Notes: a model not told the origin generated them from the sequence alone. A stretch of 64,000 bases of DNA from Aeromonas eucrenophila (GCF_000819865.1 NZ_CDDF01000005.1:808252-872251); one strand, 5' to 3'. Positions 35,456 to 43,882 are shown, counted from the first letter of the stretch. Program-made: numbers and translations.

Positions 35456-37120
35456 TCAGTAACTCTGCTGGTGGACGTCCATAACGGCGCGACCTGAGGG
35501 GTCGGCCATCTCCTTGAACTTGGCATCCCACTCCAGCGCGGTCGGGGTGGAGCAGGCGACCGACTTGCCGTAGGGCACGGTGCGGGCGGCGGCTTCCAGC
35601 GGGAAGTGCTCGTCGAAGATGGCGCGGTAGTAGTAGGCCTCCTTGGTGAGCGGGGTGTTGATGGGGAAGCGGAATGCCGCCGCCTCGAACATCTGATCCG
35701 TCACCTCTTCCTCGACCATGGCCTTGAGGCTGTCAATCCAGGAGTAACCCACGCCGTCTGAGAACTGCTCCTTCTGGCGCCAGGCCACCTCGTGGGGCAG
35801 CAGCTCCTCAAAGGCTTCCCGCAGGATGTGTTTCTCGATCTTGCCCTTGCCGCACATCTTGTCGGCGGGCTGCAGGCGCATCGCCACGTCCATGAACTCC
35901 TTGTCGAGGAAGGGCACGCGGCCCTCCACGCCCCAGGCGGCCATGGATTTATTGGCGCGCAGGCAGTCATACAGATGCAGGGAGGCGAGCTTGCGCACGT
36001 TCTCCTCGTGGAATTCTTTGGCGTTCGGCGCCTTGTGGAAGTAAAGGTAGCCGCCAAACAGCTCGTCCGAACCCTCGCCGGAGAGCACCATCTTGATGCC
36101 CATTGCCTTGATGTAGCGCGCCATCAGGTACATAGGCGTGGAGGCGCGGATGGTGGTGACGTCATAGGTCTCGAGGTGATAGATGACGTCCCGCAGGGCA
36201 TCCAGACCCTCTTGTACGGTGAAGTGGATCTGGTGGTGAATGGTGCCGAGGTGATCGGCCACCTTGCGGGCGGCGGCCAAGTCCGGCGAGCCATCCAGGC
36301 CCACGGCGAAGGAGTGCAGCTGGGGCCACCAGGCCTCGCTCTTGCCATCGTCTTCCACCCGGCGGGCGGCGTAGAGCTTGGTGATGGCGGAGATGACGGA
36401 GGAATCCAGACCGCCGGAGAGCAGCACGCCGTAGGGCACGTCGCACATCAGCTGGCGCTTGACCGCCGCTTCCAGCGCGGCTTTCAGTTCAGCCTTGTCG
36501 CTGACGTTCTGCTCCACCGCCTGGTACTCCATCCAGTCGCGCTTGTACCACTGTTTGAGCTCGCCGTCCTTGCTCCACAGGTAGTGTCCTGGCGGGAAGG
36601 TCTCGACGCTCTTGCACACCGGTACCAGGGCTTTCATCTCGGAGGCGACATAGAAGTTGCCGTGCTCGTCGCGGCCGGTGTAGAGCGGGATGATCCCCAT
36701 GTGATCGCGACCGATCAGGTAGGCGTCTTGTTCTGCATCGTAGAGGATAAAGGCGAAGATGCCGTTCAGATCGTCCAGGAAGGCGGGGCCCTTCTCCTTG
36801 TAGAGTGCCAGCAGCACCTCGCAGTCGGAGTGGGTCTGGAACTGGAAGTCGACCTTGAGGCCCTTTTCCAGTTCTTTGTGATTGTAGATTTCGCCGTTGA
36901 CGGCCAGCACATGGGTGCGCTCGGGGTTGTAGAGCGGCTGGGCGCCATTGCCCGGATCGACGATGGCCAGGCGCTCGTGCACCAGGATGGCCTTGTCGGA
37001 GCTGTAGACGCCGGACCAGTCGGGTCCGCGGTGACGCAGTCGCTTGGACATTTCCAGCGCCGATTTACGCAGGACTGCTGCATCGGATTTGATGTCCAGA
37101 ATGCCGAAAATAGAACACAT
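35456..37120 (-). CDS. asnB: Asparagine synthase B (glutamine-hydrolysing)
   Basis: 554-residue two-domain enzyme making asparagine from aspartate, glutamine and ATP. Cys2 (MCSIFGI) is the glutaminase nucleophile, with RHRGPD and NGEIYNH lining that site. The synthetase domain has the ATP PP-loop LLSGGLDSS near residues 233-241. Length matches E. coli AsnB. Upstream AGGATTACCGCCA leads into the ATG. It lies 192 bases downstream of the cupin gene, with its own probable promoter. Confidence 0.97.
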   Translation of the reverse strand: MCSIFGILDIKSDAAVLRKSALEMSKRLRHRGPDWSGVYSSDKAILVHERLAIVDPGNGAQPLYNPERTHVLAVNGEIYNHKELEKGLKVDFQFQTHSDCEVLLALYKEKGPAFLDDLNGIFAFILYDAEQDAYLIGRDHMGIIPLYTGRDEHGNFYVASEMKALVPVCKSVETFPPGHYLWSKDGELKQWYKRDWMEYQAVEQNVSDKAELKAALEAAVKRQLMCDVPYGVLLSGGLDSSVISAITKLYAARRVEDDGKSEAWWPQLHSFAVGLDGSPDLAAARKVADHLGTIHHQIHFTVQEGLDALRDVIYHLETYDVTTIRASTPMYLMARYIKAMGIKMVLSGEGSDELFGGYLYFHKAPNAKEFHEENVRKLASLHLYDCLRANKSMAAWGVEGRVPFLDKEFMDVAMRLQPADKMCGKGKIEKHILREAFEELLPHEVAWRQKEQFSDGVGYSWIDSLKAMVEEEVTDQMFEAAAFRFPINTPLTKEAYYYRAIFDEHFPLEAAARTVPYGKSVACSTPTALEWDAKFKEMADPSGRAVMDVHQQSY

Positions 37121-37312
37121 TGGCGGTAATCCTCTTGATTTTTATGGAGCCCCCCACGTTTGGGCTCGAAATTCCATTTACATTCCTCGCCAATCACAAT
37201 GCCTAGCGCAAAACCCTTTTGCAAGCGGGAAAACCGCACAAAATCATGCCGCGAGCGTCAAGCTGGCGGCATATAAAGCGGGTCGGGAGAAGGGGATGAG
37301 TTGACGCGGACG

Positions 37313-37681
37313 TCAGGCCGTCGTGGGCTCGAAGATCACATAGAGTTTGCGGCAGGCAACGAGTGTCTCCCACTCGCCGACGAAGCCCGCCGGGATGACG
37401 AACTGGCTGCCCGGGGTTAGGTGCAGTTTGCCCCCCAGGCCGTCGTGGATCAGCGCCTCGCCCTCCAGCAGCTGGCAGTATTCGTGCTCGGTGTAATGCA
37501 CGGCCCAGCGCCCCGGTTCACAGGCCCAGAAACCCACGTGAAACTGCTGGCTCGGATCCGAGTAGTGGTTCCACAGGGTTTGGCTCGGATTACCGGACTT
37601 GATGCGATTCGTCGGTGGGGTGAGAGGGGTGGGGGTGACGAAGTGATCGTCCAGCAGGATCCAGTCGTTCAGGCTCTTCAT
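37313..37681 (-). CDS. Single-domain cupin protein
   Basis: 122 residues with one cupin barrel. The segments GRWAVHYTEHEYCQLLEGEA and PGSQFVIPAGFVGEWE hold the usual cupin motifs, including candidate metal ligands His and Glu (HYTEHEY). Resembles the DUF861/(S)-ureidoglycine-type cupins, but no function can be assigned. The ATG at 37681 follows AAGGAAG. Two inverted repeats lie upstream. Between nagD and asnB on the same strand, with independent regulation likely. Confidence 0.75.
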   Translation of the reverse strand: MKSLNDWILLDDHFVTPTPLTPPTNRIKSGNPSQTLWNHYSDPSQQFHVGFWACEPGRWAVHYTEHEYCQLLEGEALIHDGLGGKLHLTPGSQFVIPAGFVGEWETLVACRKLYVIFEPTTA

Positions 37682-37734
37682 GGGGCTTCCTTGCAAGGGC
37701 TAAGGGGGCAACGGGATCGTCCTGATCCCGCGGT

Positions 37735-37773
37735 CGTTTACTTTTCTTAACGATGTTGCGTTTAAGTTAAACG
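37735..37773 (-). promoter_or_regulatory. Two palindromic operator candidates upstream of the cupin gene
   Basis: CGTTTAAGTTAAACG (37759-37773) is a perfect inverted repeat, and CGTTTACTTTTCTTAACG (37735-37752) an imperfect one. Adjacent copies before a single gene suggest a dimeric repressor; which one is unknown. Confidence 0.45.
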
Positions 37774-37822
37774 ATCTGCCCCGCCTTGCCAAGAGGGACC
37801 GCCCCGCGACCTGGGAGGCAAA

Positions 37823-38572
37823 TCAGACGATGTCGATGTCGACCACTGAATCGAAGATGTGGTTCGGTCTGAACGGCATGCGGTCGATGTCCGCCACCTT
37901 GCTCACCCCGGAGAGCACCAGCACAGTTTCCAGACCAGCCTGGAAGCCCGCCAGAATGTCGGTGCGCAGGTTGTCGCCGATGATGATGGTGTCGTCGGAG
38001 TGGGACTCCATCCGGTTGAGCGCAGCGCGGATGATCCAGGCGCTCGGCTTGCCCACGTAGAAGGGCTTCTTGCCGGTCATCCGCTCGATGGGGGCGCACA
38101 GCGCACCGCAGGCGGGGTACATCATGGGGCCGTGGGTGTCCGGGTTGGTGGCGATGAAGCGCGCGCCCTGATCCACGAACTTGGCGCCGAGCTGCATCAT
38201 GGTCCAGTTGTAGTTGCGGGTCTCGCCCACCACCACGAAGTCGGGATCGATGTCGGTGATGGTGAAACCGGCCTTGTAGAGCTCGTGGGTCAGGGCCCCT
38301 TCGCCGATGACATAGGCCTTCTTGCCATCCTGGCGGCGCAGGAAGTCGGCGGTGCCCATGGCGGAGGTGTAGAAGCACTCCTCGGGCACCTCGATGCCGG
38401 CGGAGCGGAAGCGGTTCTGCAGATCTTTTTGGGTCTGGGCCGGGTAGTTGGTGAGGAACAAGAGCTTGCTGCCTTGCTCCAGCAGGCGGTGCACGAAGCG
38501 GTCGGCCCCGGGGATGAGATCGTTGTTGTGCAGTATGACGCCGTCGATATCGCAGATGACGTTTTTCTTCAT
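37823..38572 (-). CDS. nagD: NagD-family HAD nucleotide phosphatase
   Basis: 249-residue HAD subclass IIA enzyme; E. coli NagD dephosphorylates UMP and GMP. Motif I is CDIDGVILHNN, motif II FLTNYP, motif III lysine in KPSAWI and motif IV IIGDNLRTDI. The ATG at 38572 follows AAGGAGT. Unlike E. coli, nagABC are not next to it; the neighbours asnB and adenine deaminase are nitrogen and nucleotide metabolism genes. Confidence 0.92.
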   Translation of the reverse strand: MKKNVICDIDGVILHNNDLIPGADRFVHRLLEQGSKLLFLTNYPAQTQKDLQNRFRSAGIEVPEECFYTSAMGTADFLRRQDGKKAYVIGEGALTHELYKAGFTITDIDPDFVVVGETRNYNWTMMQLGAKFVDQGARFIATNPDTHGPMMYPACGALCAPIERMTGKKPFYVGKPSAWIIRAALNRMESHSDDTIIIGDNLRTDILAGFQAGLETVLVLSGVSKVADIDRMPFRPNHIFDSVVDIDIV

Positions 38573-38770
38573 AGAGACTCCTTGTAGGGGGGAGGCGATG
38601 GCCAACCTCGAATGTCTTCAATCAGTTATGGTTTTTGTGCCGCCATTATAAGACGCTTTGATGACAAGTCTCCCCCGGCGCACCGGATGGGTGCACAATG
38701 GTGATGGAGGAACGTGCAGAGGGTGTCCAACCCGCCTGAGCGCCCGGAGTCTGACAAGGAGGCCGCCACC

Positions 38771-39787
38771 ATGGATAACTTTATTGCCGGCTTGCCCAAG
38801 CTGGAGTTGCACCTGCATATCGAGGGCACCCTGGAGCCCGAGCTGATGTTTGCGTTGGCCGCCCGCAACGGCCTGACCCTGCCCTGGCCCGACGTCGAGC
38901 GCGTGCGGGCCGCCTACGAGTTCGACTGTTTGCAGTCCTTTCTCGATCTCTACTATCTGGGCGCCAGCGTGCTCATTCATGAGCAGGATTTCTTTGATCT
39001 CACCTTCGCCTATCTCGAGCGCTGCGCCGCCGAGCGGGTGGTGCACGTGGAGATCTTCTTCGATCCCCAGGCCCACACCGCCCGCGGCGTGCCCTTCGCC
39101 ACCGCCCTCGGCGGCATAGAGCGGGCCTTGCTGGCAGGCGAAGAGAGTTTCGGCATCAGCTGGCGGCTCATCATGAGCTTCCTGCGCCACCTCAGCGAAG
39201 AGGAGGCCTTCGCCACCCTGGCCGAGGCCGAGCCCCATCTCGCACGCATCCACGGGGTGGGCCTCGATTCGGGGGAGCTTGGCAACCCACCGGCCAAGTT
39301 TGCCGGGGTCTTTGCCAGGGCGAGGGCGCTCGGCTTGCCTGTGGTGTGCCATGCGGGGGAGGAGGGACCGGCGACTTATATCTGGCAGGCCATCGACGAG
39401 CTGCAGGTGAGGCGCATCGATCACGGGGTGCGCTGCGTCGATGACCCCGCGTTGCTGCGTTATCTCGCCGACACCCGGCTGCCGCTCACCGTCTGCCCGC
39501 TCTCCAACACCCGACTCAAGGTGTTCGAGGAGATGAGGCAGCACAATGTGCTAACCCTGTTGGAGCGGGGCCTATGTATCACCATCAATTCAGATGATCC
39601 TGCTTATTTCGGCGGCTACCTGGGGGCCAATTTCCAGGCGCTGGCCCGGGATCTCGGTGCCAGCCGGGCGCAGCTCTGCCGCCTCTCCCTCAACGCGGTG
39701 GAGGCGAGCTGGCTCGGCTTCGCGGACAAGGCGCGGCTGACCCACGACATTCATGCCCACGGGGCCAGTCACGGCGTCTCTATCTAG
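38771..39787 (+). CDS. Adenine deaminase (adenosine-deaminase superfamily)
   Basis: 338 residues, amidohydrolase fold. Zinc ligands are visible as HLH in LELHLHIEGTLEPE, the later His of VCHAGEEGP, and Asp in NSDDPAYFGGY. The sequence follows the Pseudomonas/yeast Aah1-type adenine deaminases (FDCLQSFLDLYYLGASVL, FFDPQAHTARGVPF) more closely than true adenosine deaminases, so hypoxanthine formation from adenine is the likely reaction. AAGGAGG precedes the ATG at 38771; 19 further in-frame codons upstream are unlikely. Confidence 0.85.
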   Translation: MDNFIAGLPKLELHLHIEGTLEPELMFALAARNGLTLPWPDVERVRAAYEFDCLQSFLDLYYLGASVLIHEQDFFDLTFAYLERCAAERVVHVEIFFDPQAHTARGVPFATALGGIERALLAGEESFGISWRLIMSFLRHLSEEEAFATLAEAEPHLARIHGVGLDSGELGNPPAKFAGVFARARALGLPVVCHAGEEGPATYIWQAIDELQVRRIDHGVRCVDDPALLRYLADTRLPLTVCPLSNTRLKVFEEMRQHNVLTLLERGLCITINSDDPAYFGGYLGANFQALARDLGASRAQLCRLSLNAVEASWLGFADKARLTHDIHAHGASHGVSI

Positions 39788-39842
39788 CCAGGGCCAGAAG
39801 CAGGTCAACAGAGCGCAGGTCAATACGGGCAGGCCAACAAGA

Positions 39843-39869
39843 GCACGGGGCCCATAACGGGCCCCGTGC
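39843..39869. terminator. Terminator between the adenine deaminase gene and the P1B-ATPase operon
   Basis: Eleven-base stem GCACGGGGCCC / GGGCCCCGTGC with a 5-base loop, shared by two converging transcripts. Confidence 0.75.
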
Positions 39870-39895
39870 GAGGGGATGCTGCTTGGTTCTCGGCT

Positions 39896-41983
39896 TCAAC
39901 GTCGCCCGCGCAGGGCGTTGAGCAGGATGCCTATGGTGGTGCCATTGTGCAGCACGGAGGCGACTATGGGGCTCAGCAGTCCGACCGCCGCCGCTCCCAG
40001 GATGGCGGTGTTGGCGCCTATGGTGAGCCGGTAGTTGTCGTGGATGAGCGTCATGGCGGCGCACGCCAGCTCGCGGGCATCGGCCACTCGGCTGATGTCA
40101 TCCTGCAGCAGGGCGATGTCGGCGGAGATCCGGGCAATGTCGGCCCCCTTTTGCATGGCGATCCCCACGTGAGCCCCCGCCAGCGCCGGTGCATCGTTGA
40201 TGCCGTCCCCGACGAAGGCGATGCGGGCCCCCTCTGCGGTCAACTGCTCTATGATGCTGGCCTTCTCCTCCGGCAACAGCTGGGCAAACACCTCGTCGAT
40301 GCCGAGCTGCGCTGCGAGCTCGCTGGCCCTGTCGTGGTGATCCCCGGTCAGCATCAGGATGCGTTTCACCCCGGATTGGCGCAGCCGTGCCAGGGTTGCC
40401 TTGCTCTGCTCGCGCACGGTGTCGCGCAGGGCCAGCACCCCGATGAGGCTGCCGCCGTAGCCGATGTAGAGCAGGGTCTTGCCCTCCAGATAGAGGCCAT
40501 GGAGGGTCTCGGCCCAGGGGTTGACGTCTATCCCCTCATCTTCCTCGATGAAGTGGCGCGAGCCCACCACGATGCGCTTGCCGTCGATCTCGCTCGCGAC
40601 CCCATGGGCGACGATGAACTCCACCTCGGTGTGATCGAAGTGACGGCCCTGGATGCTGCGGGATGCCTCCACCACGGCGATGGCCAGGGGGTGGAAGTAG
40701 TGCTCCTCCACCGAGGCGGCGAGCCAGATGAGATCGTCCGCCGTGTAGGCGGAATCGAAGGTCACCGAGTCGGTCACCACCAGATCCCCGTTGGTCAGGG
40801 TGCCGGTCTTGTCGAAGATGAAGGTGTCGGCTTCTGCGAGGCGCTCGAGGGCCGTTGCCCCCTTGATGAGGATGCCCGTTTGGCCTGCGGCATACATGGC
40901 CGACTTGAACGCCACCGGGGTGGCGAGCTTGAGGGCGCAGGAGTAGTCCGCCTGCAGCACGGCGGCGGCCCGGCGCCAGTCGCCGCTGAGCAGGAAGGCC
41001 GAGCCCGCGAGTCCGAGCACCCTCGGCACCAGCCGATCGGCGAGTTGGGAAGCCTGCAGCTGCACCTCGCTCTTGGCGGTGAGGGATTGCTGCACATAGT
41101 CGGCGATGCGGGCGGCGGCGGTGCGTTGGCCCACGTGCTCGGCATAGACCCGCAGCCGACCATCTTCCAGCACTGTGCCGGACATCACGGCATCCCCGCG
41201 TGCTTTGGCTACCGAGCGGCTCTCGCCGGTCATGGAGGCCTCGTTGACGTAAGCCTCCCCGCCGAGCACTGTGCCGTCGACCTGGATGACCATGCCGGTG
41301 GCGACGATCACCGTTTCACCCACTTGGACTTCCGCCGCTGGGATCAGGATCTCCACCCCGTCCCGCTCGACCCAGATCTCGTCGCTGGCGGGCTTGAGCA
41401 ATTCCCGCAGCATGTCGTCGGATCGTCTGGAGATGGACTCTTCCAGATATTCGCCGAGCTCCAGCATGAAGGCGGTGGTGTTGGCCGCGAGATAATCGCC
41501 GCTGCCAAGGGAGATGGAGACCGCCATGCCTTCCAGCACATGGGAGGTGAGGCCGCGGGAGAGCAGTTCACCGGCGCCGTGGCGCAGCACCGGCAGCGCC
41601 ATCAGCAAGGAGAGAGGCAGGCGCAGTGGTACCGGCAACAGGTTGACCCCGAGCAGCGTCGCCAAGTTGGCCAGCAGCTTGGTCTGGCTGACGGCGGGAG
41701 CCGCCGGGGCTGCGATCCCGCCCCGTCGGGGTGGTGGGGTTAGCGCCAGGATCTGCTCGGCCAGGGCCGGCGCAGTGGTCTGCCGCCAGTCGAATGTGAC
41801 CACCAGGGAGCGGACGGTCGGGTTGAATCTGACCTCCTGCACCCCGGCCAGATCGGCGATGGCGTAGCTGAGCCCCTGACAGTCCAGGGGTTGCCCCGAT
41901 GCGTGGCGATAGTGCCAGCGCACCCGTCCCCGGCACAGGTGTACCTGGCGCAGGGAGGTGAGCGTGGCTCGCTCGCTACTCAT
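39896..41983 (-). CDS. fezB: P1B-type heavy-metal ATPase, FezB-like (ferrosome-associated)
   Basis: 695 residues. P-type ATPase motifs are intact: TGES (252-255), phosphorylated D391 in DKTGTLTNG, HP (431-432), TGDHHDRA and GDGINDAP (592-599). The metal-site helix reads YSCALKLATP (SCA at 348-350) where copper and zinc pumps have CPC; I recall SCA as the mark of the P1B-6 subgroup. The N-terminal HMA-like region lacks CxxC and instead has Arg-rich CRGRVRWHYR (17-26). P1B-6 ATPase FezB is the hallmark of iron-storing ferrosomes in Desulfovibrio magneticus and Shewanella. The ATG at 41983 overlaps the previous stop by eight bases. Confidence 0.75.
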   Translation of the reverse strand: MSSERATLTSLRQVHLCRGRVRWHYRHASGQPLDCQGLSYAIADLAGVQEVRFNPTVRSLVVTFDWRQTTAPALAEQILALTPPPRRGGIAAPAAPAVSQTKLLANLATLLGVNLLPVPLRLPLSLLMALPVLRHGAGELLSRGLTSHVLEGMAVSISLGSGDYLAANTTAFMLELGEYLEESISRRSDDMLRELLKPASDEIWVERDGVEILIPAAEVQVGETVIVATGMVIQVDGTVLGGEAYVNEASMTGESRSVAKARGDAVMSGTVLEDGRLRVYAEHVGQRTAAARIADYVQQSLTAKSEVQLQASQLADRLVPRVLGLAGSAFLLSGDWRRAAAVLQADYSCALKLATPVAFKSAMYAAGQTGILIKGATALERLAEADTFIFDKTGTLTNGDLVVTDSVTFDSAYTADDLIWLAASVEEHYFHPLAIAVVEASRSIQGRHFDHTEVEFIVAHGVASEIDGKRIVVGSRHFIEEDEGIDVNPWAETLHGLYLEGKTLLYIGYGGSLIGVLALRDTVREQSKATLARLRQSGVKRILMLTGDHHDRASELAAQLGIDEVFAQLLPEEKASIIEQLTAEGARIAFVGDGINDAPALAGAHVGIAMQKGADIARISADIALLQDDISRVADARELACAAMTLIHDNYRLTIGANTAILGAAAVGLLSPIVASVLHNGTTIGILLNALRGRR

Positions 41984-42296
41984 CCTGCTCGCCGCTCTGG
42001 GCCTGCAACTCGGCCTGCATGTCGGCCATCTGCTCCTTGAGCTCGGCCATGCCACCGTTGATGTCGCTGTAGAGGCGCACCGCCGAGCGGACTATCTTCT
42101 CGCGCATCTCGTCGTTGCTCAGCACATAGGCCGCCGCCGCGCCTATGGCGGCCCCCAGCAGCAGTTGCTGGGTGCTGTTGCCCTGCAACTTGCCAAGCCA
42201 GCCCTGGGCCTGCCCCAAGCCAGCCTGGGCGCCATTGCCTTGTGCCATCTGTGCCTTCAACAGCTTCTTGTAGGCCTTCTTGCTCTTCTTACCCAT
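41976..42296 (-). CDS. Small glycine-zipper membrane protein (YtxH-like) of the fez-like operon
   Basis: 106 residues. A lysine-rich start (MGKKSKKAYKKLLKAQ) is followed by a Gln/Gly-rich linker, one short Ala/Gly membrane helix (LLLGAAIGAAAAYVLS, about 45-60) and an amphipathic, probably coiled-coil C-terminus (MAELKEQMADMQAELQAQ). Shape is like YtxH-domain proteins. Its stop overlaps the ATPase start, so the products are made together. In a ferrosome setting such a protein could help shape or fill the vesicle membrane; this is inference. Confidence 0.75.
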   Translation of the reverse strand: MGKKSKKAYKKLLKAQMAQGNGAQAGLGQAQGWLGKLQGNSTQQLLLGAAIGAAAAYVLSNDEMREKIVRSAVRLYSDINGGMAELKEQMADMQAELQAQSGEQDE

Positions 42297-42300
42297 GTGA

Positions 42301-42576
42301 CTATTCCTTCGAATGATTCAGTAGTTGTTCGGTGCTGGCGATACCGACGACACCGCCGATGAGCAGCAGACTGGCCCGTGACAGCTGGCCCTGCTCTAGG
42401 GCGTTGGCGACCCCAAGGCCGGTCGCCACGGCCAGGCCGCCTTGCAGGGAATGGCGCAGGATCTTGCGACCGGGCACCTTGCCCGGCTTGGTGCCGCCTT
42501 GCAGTGCACTGATGAGGCCACCGGCCACGGCGCCGCGCACGAAGTGGTTGGCGAGCTCGCGCGTCTGGGGCTTCAT
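42301..42576 (-). CDS. Small polytopic membrane protein of the fez-like operon
   Basis: 91 residues with two or three short glycine-rich hydrophobic segments: AVAGGLISAL near 15-25, GGLAVATGLGVANAL near 45-60 and LLLIGGVVGIASTEQLL near 70-86. A basic stretch (KPGKVPGRKILRH) lies between. No known family recognised. The ATG overlaps the preceding gene by four bases (ATGA) and the next gene starts 4 bases after its stop, so it is firmly within the operon. Confidence 0.72.
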   Translation of the reverse strand: MKPQTRELANHFVRGAVAGGLISALQGGTKPGKVPGRKILRHSLQGGLAVATGLGVANALEQGQLSRASLLLIGGVVGIASTEQLLNHSKE

Positions 42577-42845
42577 GCCGCTGGCCCTTGCGGTGCGGAG
42601 TTATCCTCCGGCGCGGCCTGGGGCTCGTCCGGGATGACTGCGGGCGCCACCTCGGGCACGGAGGCCAGATGCTGGCGCAGCCTGGCGGAGGAGTGCTCCA
42701 GGTTGCTGAGGCCACAGATGGAGGCCTCGCGCAGTCGGGTCTTCACCTTGTCGACCGAGGCGGTGGGCACAGCGCGGGGAATAGTGCGCTGCAGGGTGCG
42801 CATCGCCAGGGCGCCGGCGATGGCGCCGACAATCAGTGGGATCAT
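42573..42845 (-). CDS. Small single-pass membrane protein of the fez-like operon
   Basis: 90 residues. One N-terminal membrane helix (MIPLIVGAIAGALAM) is followed by a basic region (RTLQRTIPRAV) and a soluble tail rich in Glu, Pro and Ala (PEVAPAVIPDEPQAAPED). No family recognised. AACAGGAGCATCAAC places a good ribosome site before the ATG, 41 bases after the upstream gene. Likely an inner- or vesicle-membrane accessory of the P1B-ATPase. Confidence 0.7.
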   Translation of the reverse strand: MIPLIVGAIAGALAMRTLQRTIPRAVPTASVDKVKTRLREASICGLSNLEHSSARLRQHLASVPEVAPAVIPDEPQAAPEDNSAPQGPAA

Positions 42846-42886
42846 GTTGATGCTCCTGTTGTTGATTCAGATGTGTCGCGGCCTGC

Positions 42887-43225
42887 TCAGCCGCGGGCGA
42901 AAGTCTGGTAATGGTGTTCGATGCGATCGAGTGCCTGCTGTACCTGCTCGCACTCTTCCCCGCCGAGCAGGGACTCCCACAGGGGAGGGGGGATCTCGGC
43001 CGGATCATACTCCACCACGCACGACAGGGCGGCGGGGTTGACCCTCAGATCGCGGATCCCCGGCATGGTTTCGATCATCTGCTTGAGTTGCCCGACCTGA
43101 CTCAACTGGCCGAGCTCGTTGCTGCCAAGGGCCCCCAGCTTGAGTTTGAAGCGTACCCGGCCGGGAATGTGGTGGGCTATGGTCAGGTGGCGGGTCAGGG
43201 CCCGCAGCTGTTCAAGGCGTGTCAT
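42887..43225 (-). CDS. HMA-like domain protein with Arg motif (GRVR), fez-like operon
   Basis: 112 residues that read like a heavy-metal-associated ferredoxin-like fold (HMA_2 type): HHIPGRVRFKLKLG, then QMIETMPGIRDLRVNPAALSCVVEYDP, a pattern of strand-helix-strand with PGxxxxxxN. The metal-binding CxxC of ordinary HMA domains is replaced by the basic GRVR (22-25), as in the ATPase's own N-terminus. Probably cytoplasmic, perhaps docking on the ATPase or an anionic iron-phosphate phase (inference). Nineteen bases separate it from the first gene of the operon. Confidence 0.75.
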   Translation of the reverse strand: MTRLEQLRALTRHLTIAHHIPGRVRFKLKLGALGSNELGQLSQVGQLKQMIETMPGIRDLRVNPAALSCVVEYDPAEIPPPLWESLLGGEECEQVQQALDRIEHHYQTFARG

Positions 43226-43244
43226 GCATTACCTTTGTGCTGGA

Positions 43245-43730
43245 TCAGTGGAAGACGTTGCGACGATGGATGGCGAGGTGCACCGACAGGGCCGCCACAA
43301 ACAGCCAGCCGGTGGCCGCGTGTAGGCGCTTGTTGCCGGCATAAACCAGGGCGATGGAGGCGGGCAGTGCCACCATGGCGGCGACCTTGGCACCCCGATT
43401 GGCCCGGCGGCGCCAGGCGGCGCGGCGAGCGCGCTGGGGCTTGCCGACGGGGGTGGGCTCGGTGATCGCTTGGGGCGAGGGGGCGGCCTGGGCTGGCTGG
43501 CCATTGCACAGGCTCAGCACCCGTGACTCCATCTCGTGCTGGCCGCATTGCGTGATGCGATACTGCATCACCAGGCTGCCAGCCTGTGGATTGAGGTGAG
43601 TGCTCTCTACCTCGGGCCAGGCGGCGATCTGTGCCTGCCACTGGTGCAGTTGGGGGAGAGCCGGGGCCTGTTGTCTGATGCGCAGCCGACCCGGAACCGA
43701 GGCGACCAGGCGAGATTGCGGTGTGCTCAC
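43245..43730 (-). CDS. HMA-like/membrane protein with Arg motif (GRLR), first gene of the fez-like operon
   Basis: 161 residues from a GTG start preceded by GGAG. Residues 5-75 resemble the same HMA-like fold, with SVPGRLRIRQ (11-20) and VESTHLNPQAGSLVMQY. A Pro/Ala-rich linker and a very basic block (RARRAAWRRRANRGAK) follow. Two hydrophobic helices close the protein (VAAMVALPASIALVYAG and GWLFVAALSVHLAIH). No named family. The protein joins the Arg-motif domain to a membrane anchor, as FezC-like proteins might; homology search is required for a name. Confidence 0.7.
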   Translation of the reverse strand: MSTPQSRLVASVPGRLRIRQQAPALPQLHQWQAQIAAWPEVESTHLNPQAGSLVMQYRITQCGQHEMESRVLSLCNGQPAQAAPSPQAITEPTPVGKPQRARRAAWRRRANRGAKVAAMVALPASIALVYAGNKRLHAATGWLFVAALSVHLAIHRRNVFH

Positions 43731-43791
43731 AACCTATGCTCCGTGGATGAGTGAGATAGCTGCACTATCTGCCTCTGGTCCCGCCAATTAT

Positions 43792-43805
43792 TTGATCTCC
43801 ATCAG
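43792..43805 (-). promoter_or_regulatory. FNR-box-like site upstream of the fez-like operon
   Basis: TTGATctccATCAG matches the FNR consensus TTGAT-N4-ATCAA at 9 of 10 positions. It is centred 68 bases before the GTG start of the operon. Confidence 0.55.
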
Positions 43806-43882
43806 GCAAGTGATGAATGGCTCCCAATTTCTGTCGCATGGGCTGAGCATGGGGCCGGGCAGGGGAGAGAGAGGCAGCAGAT

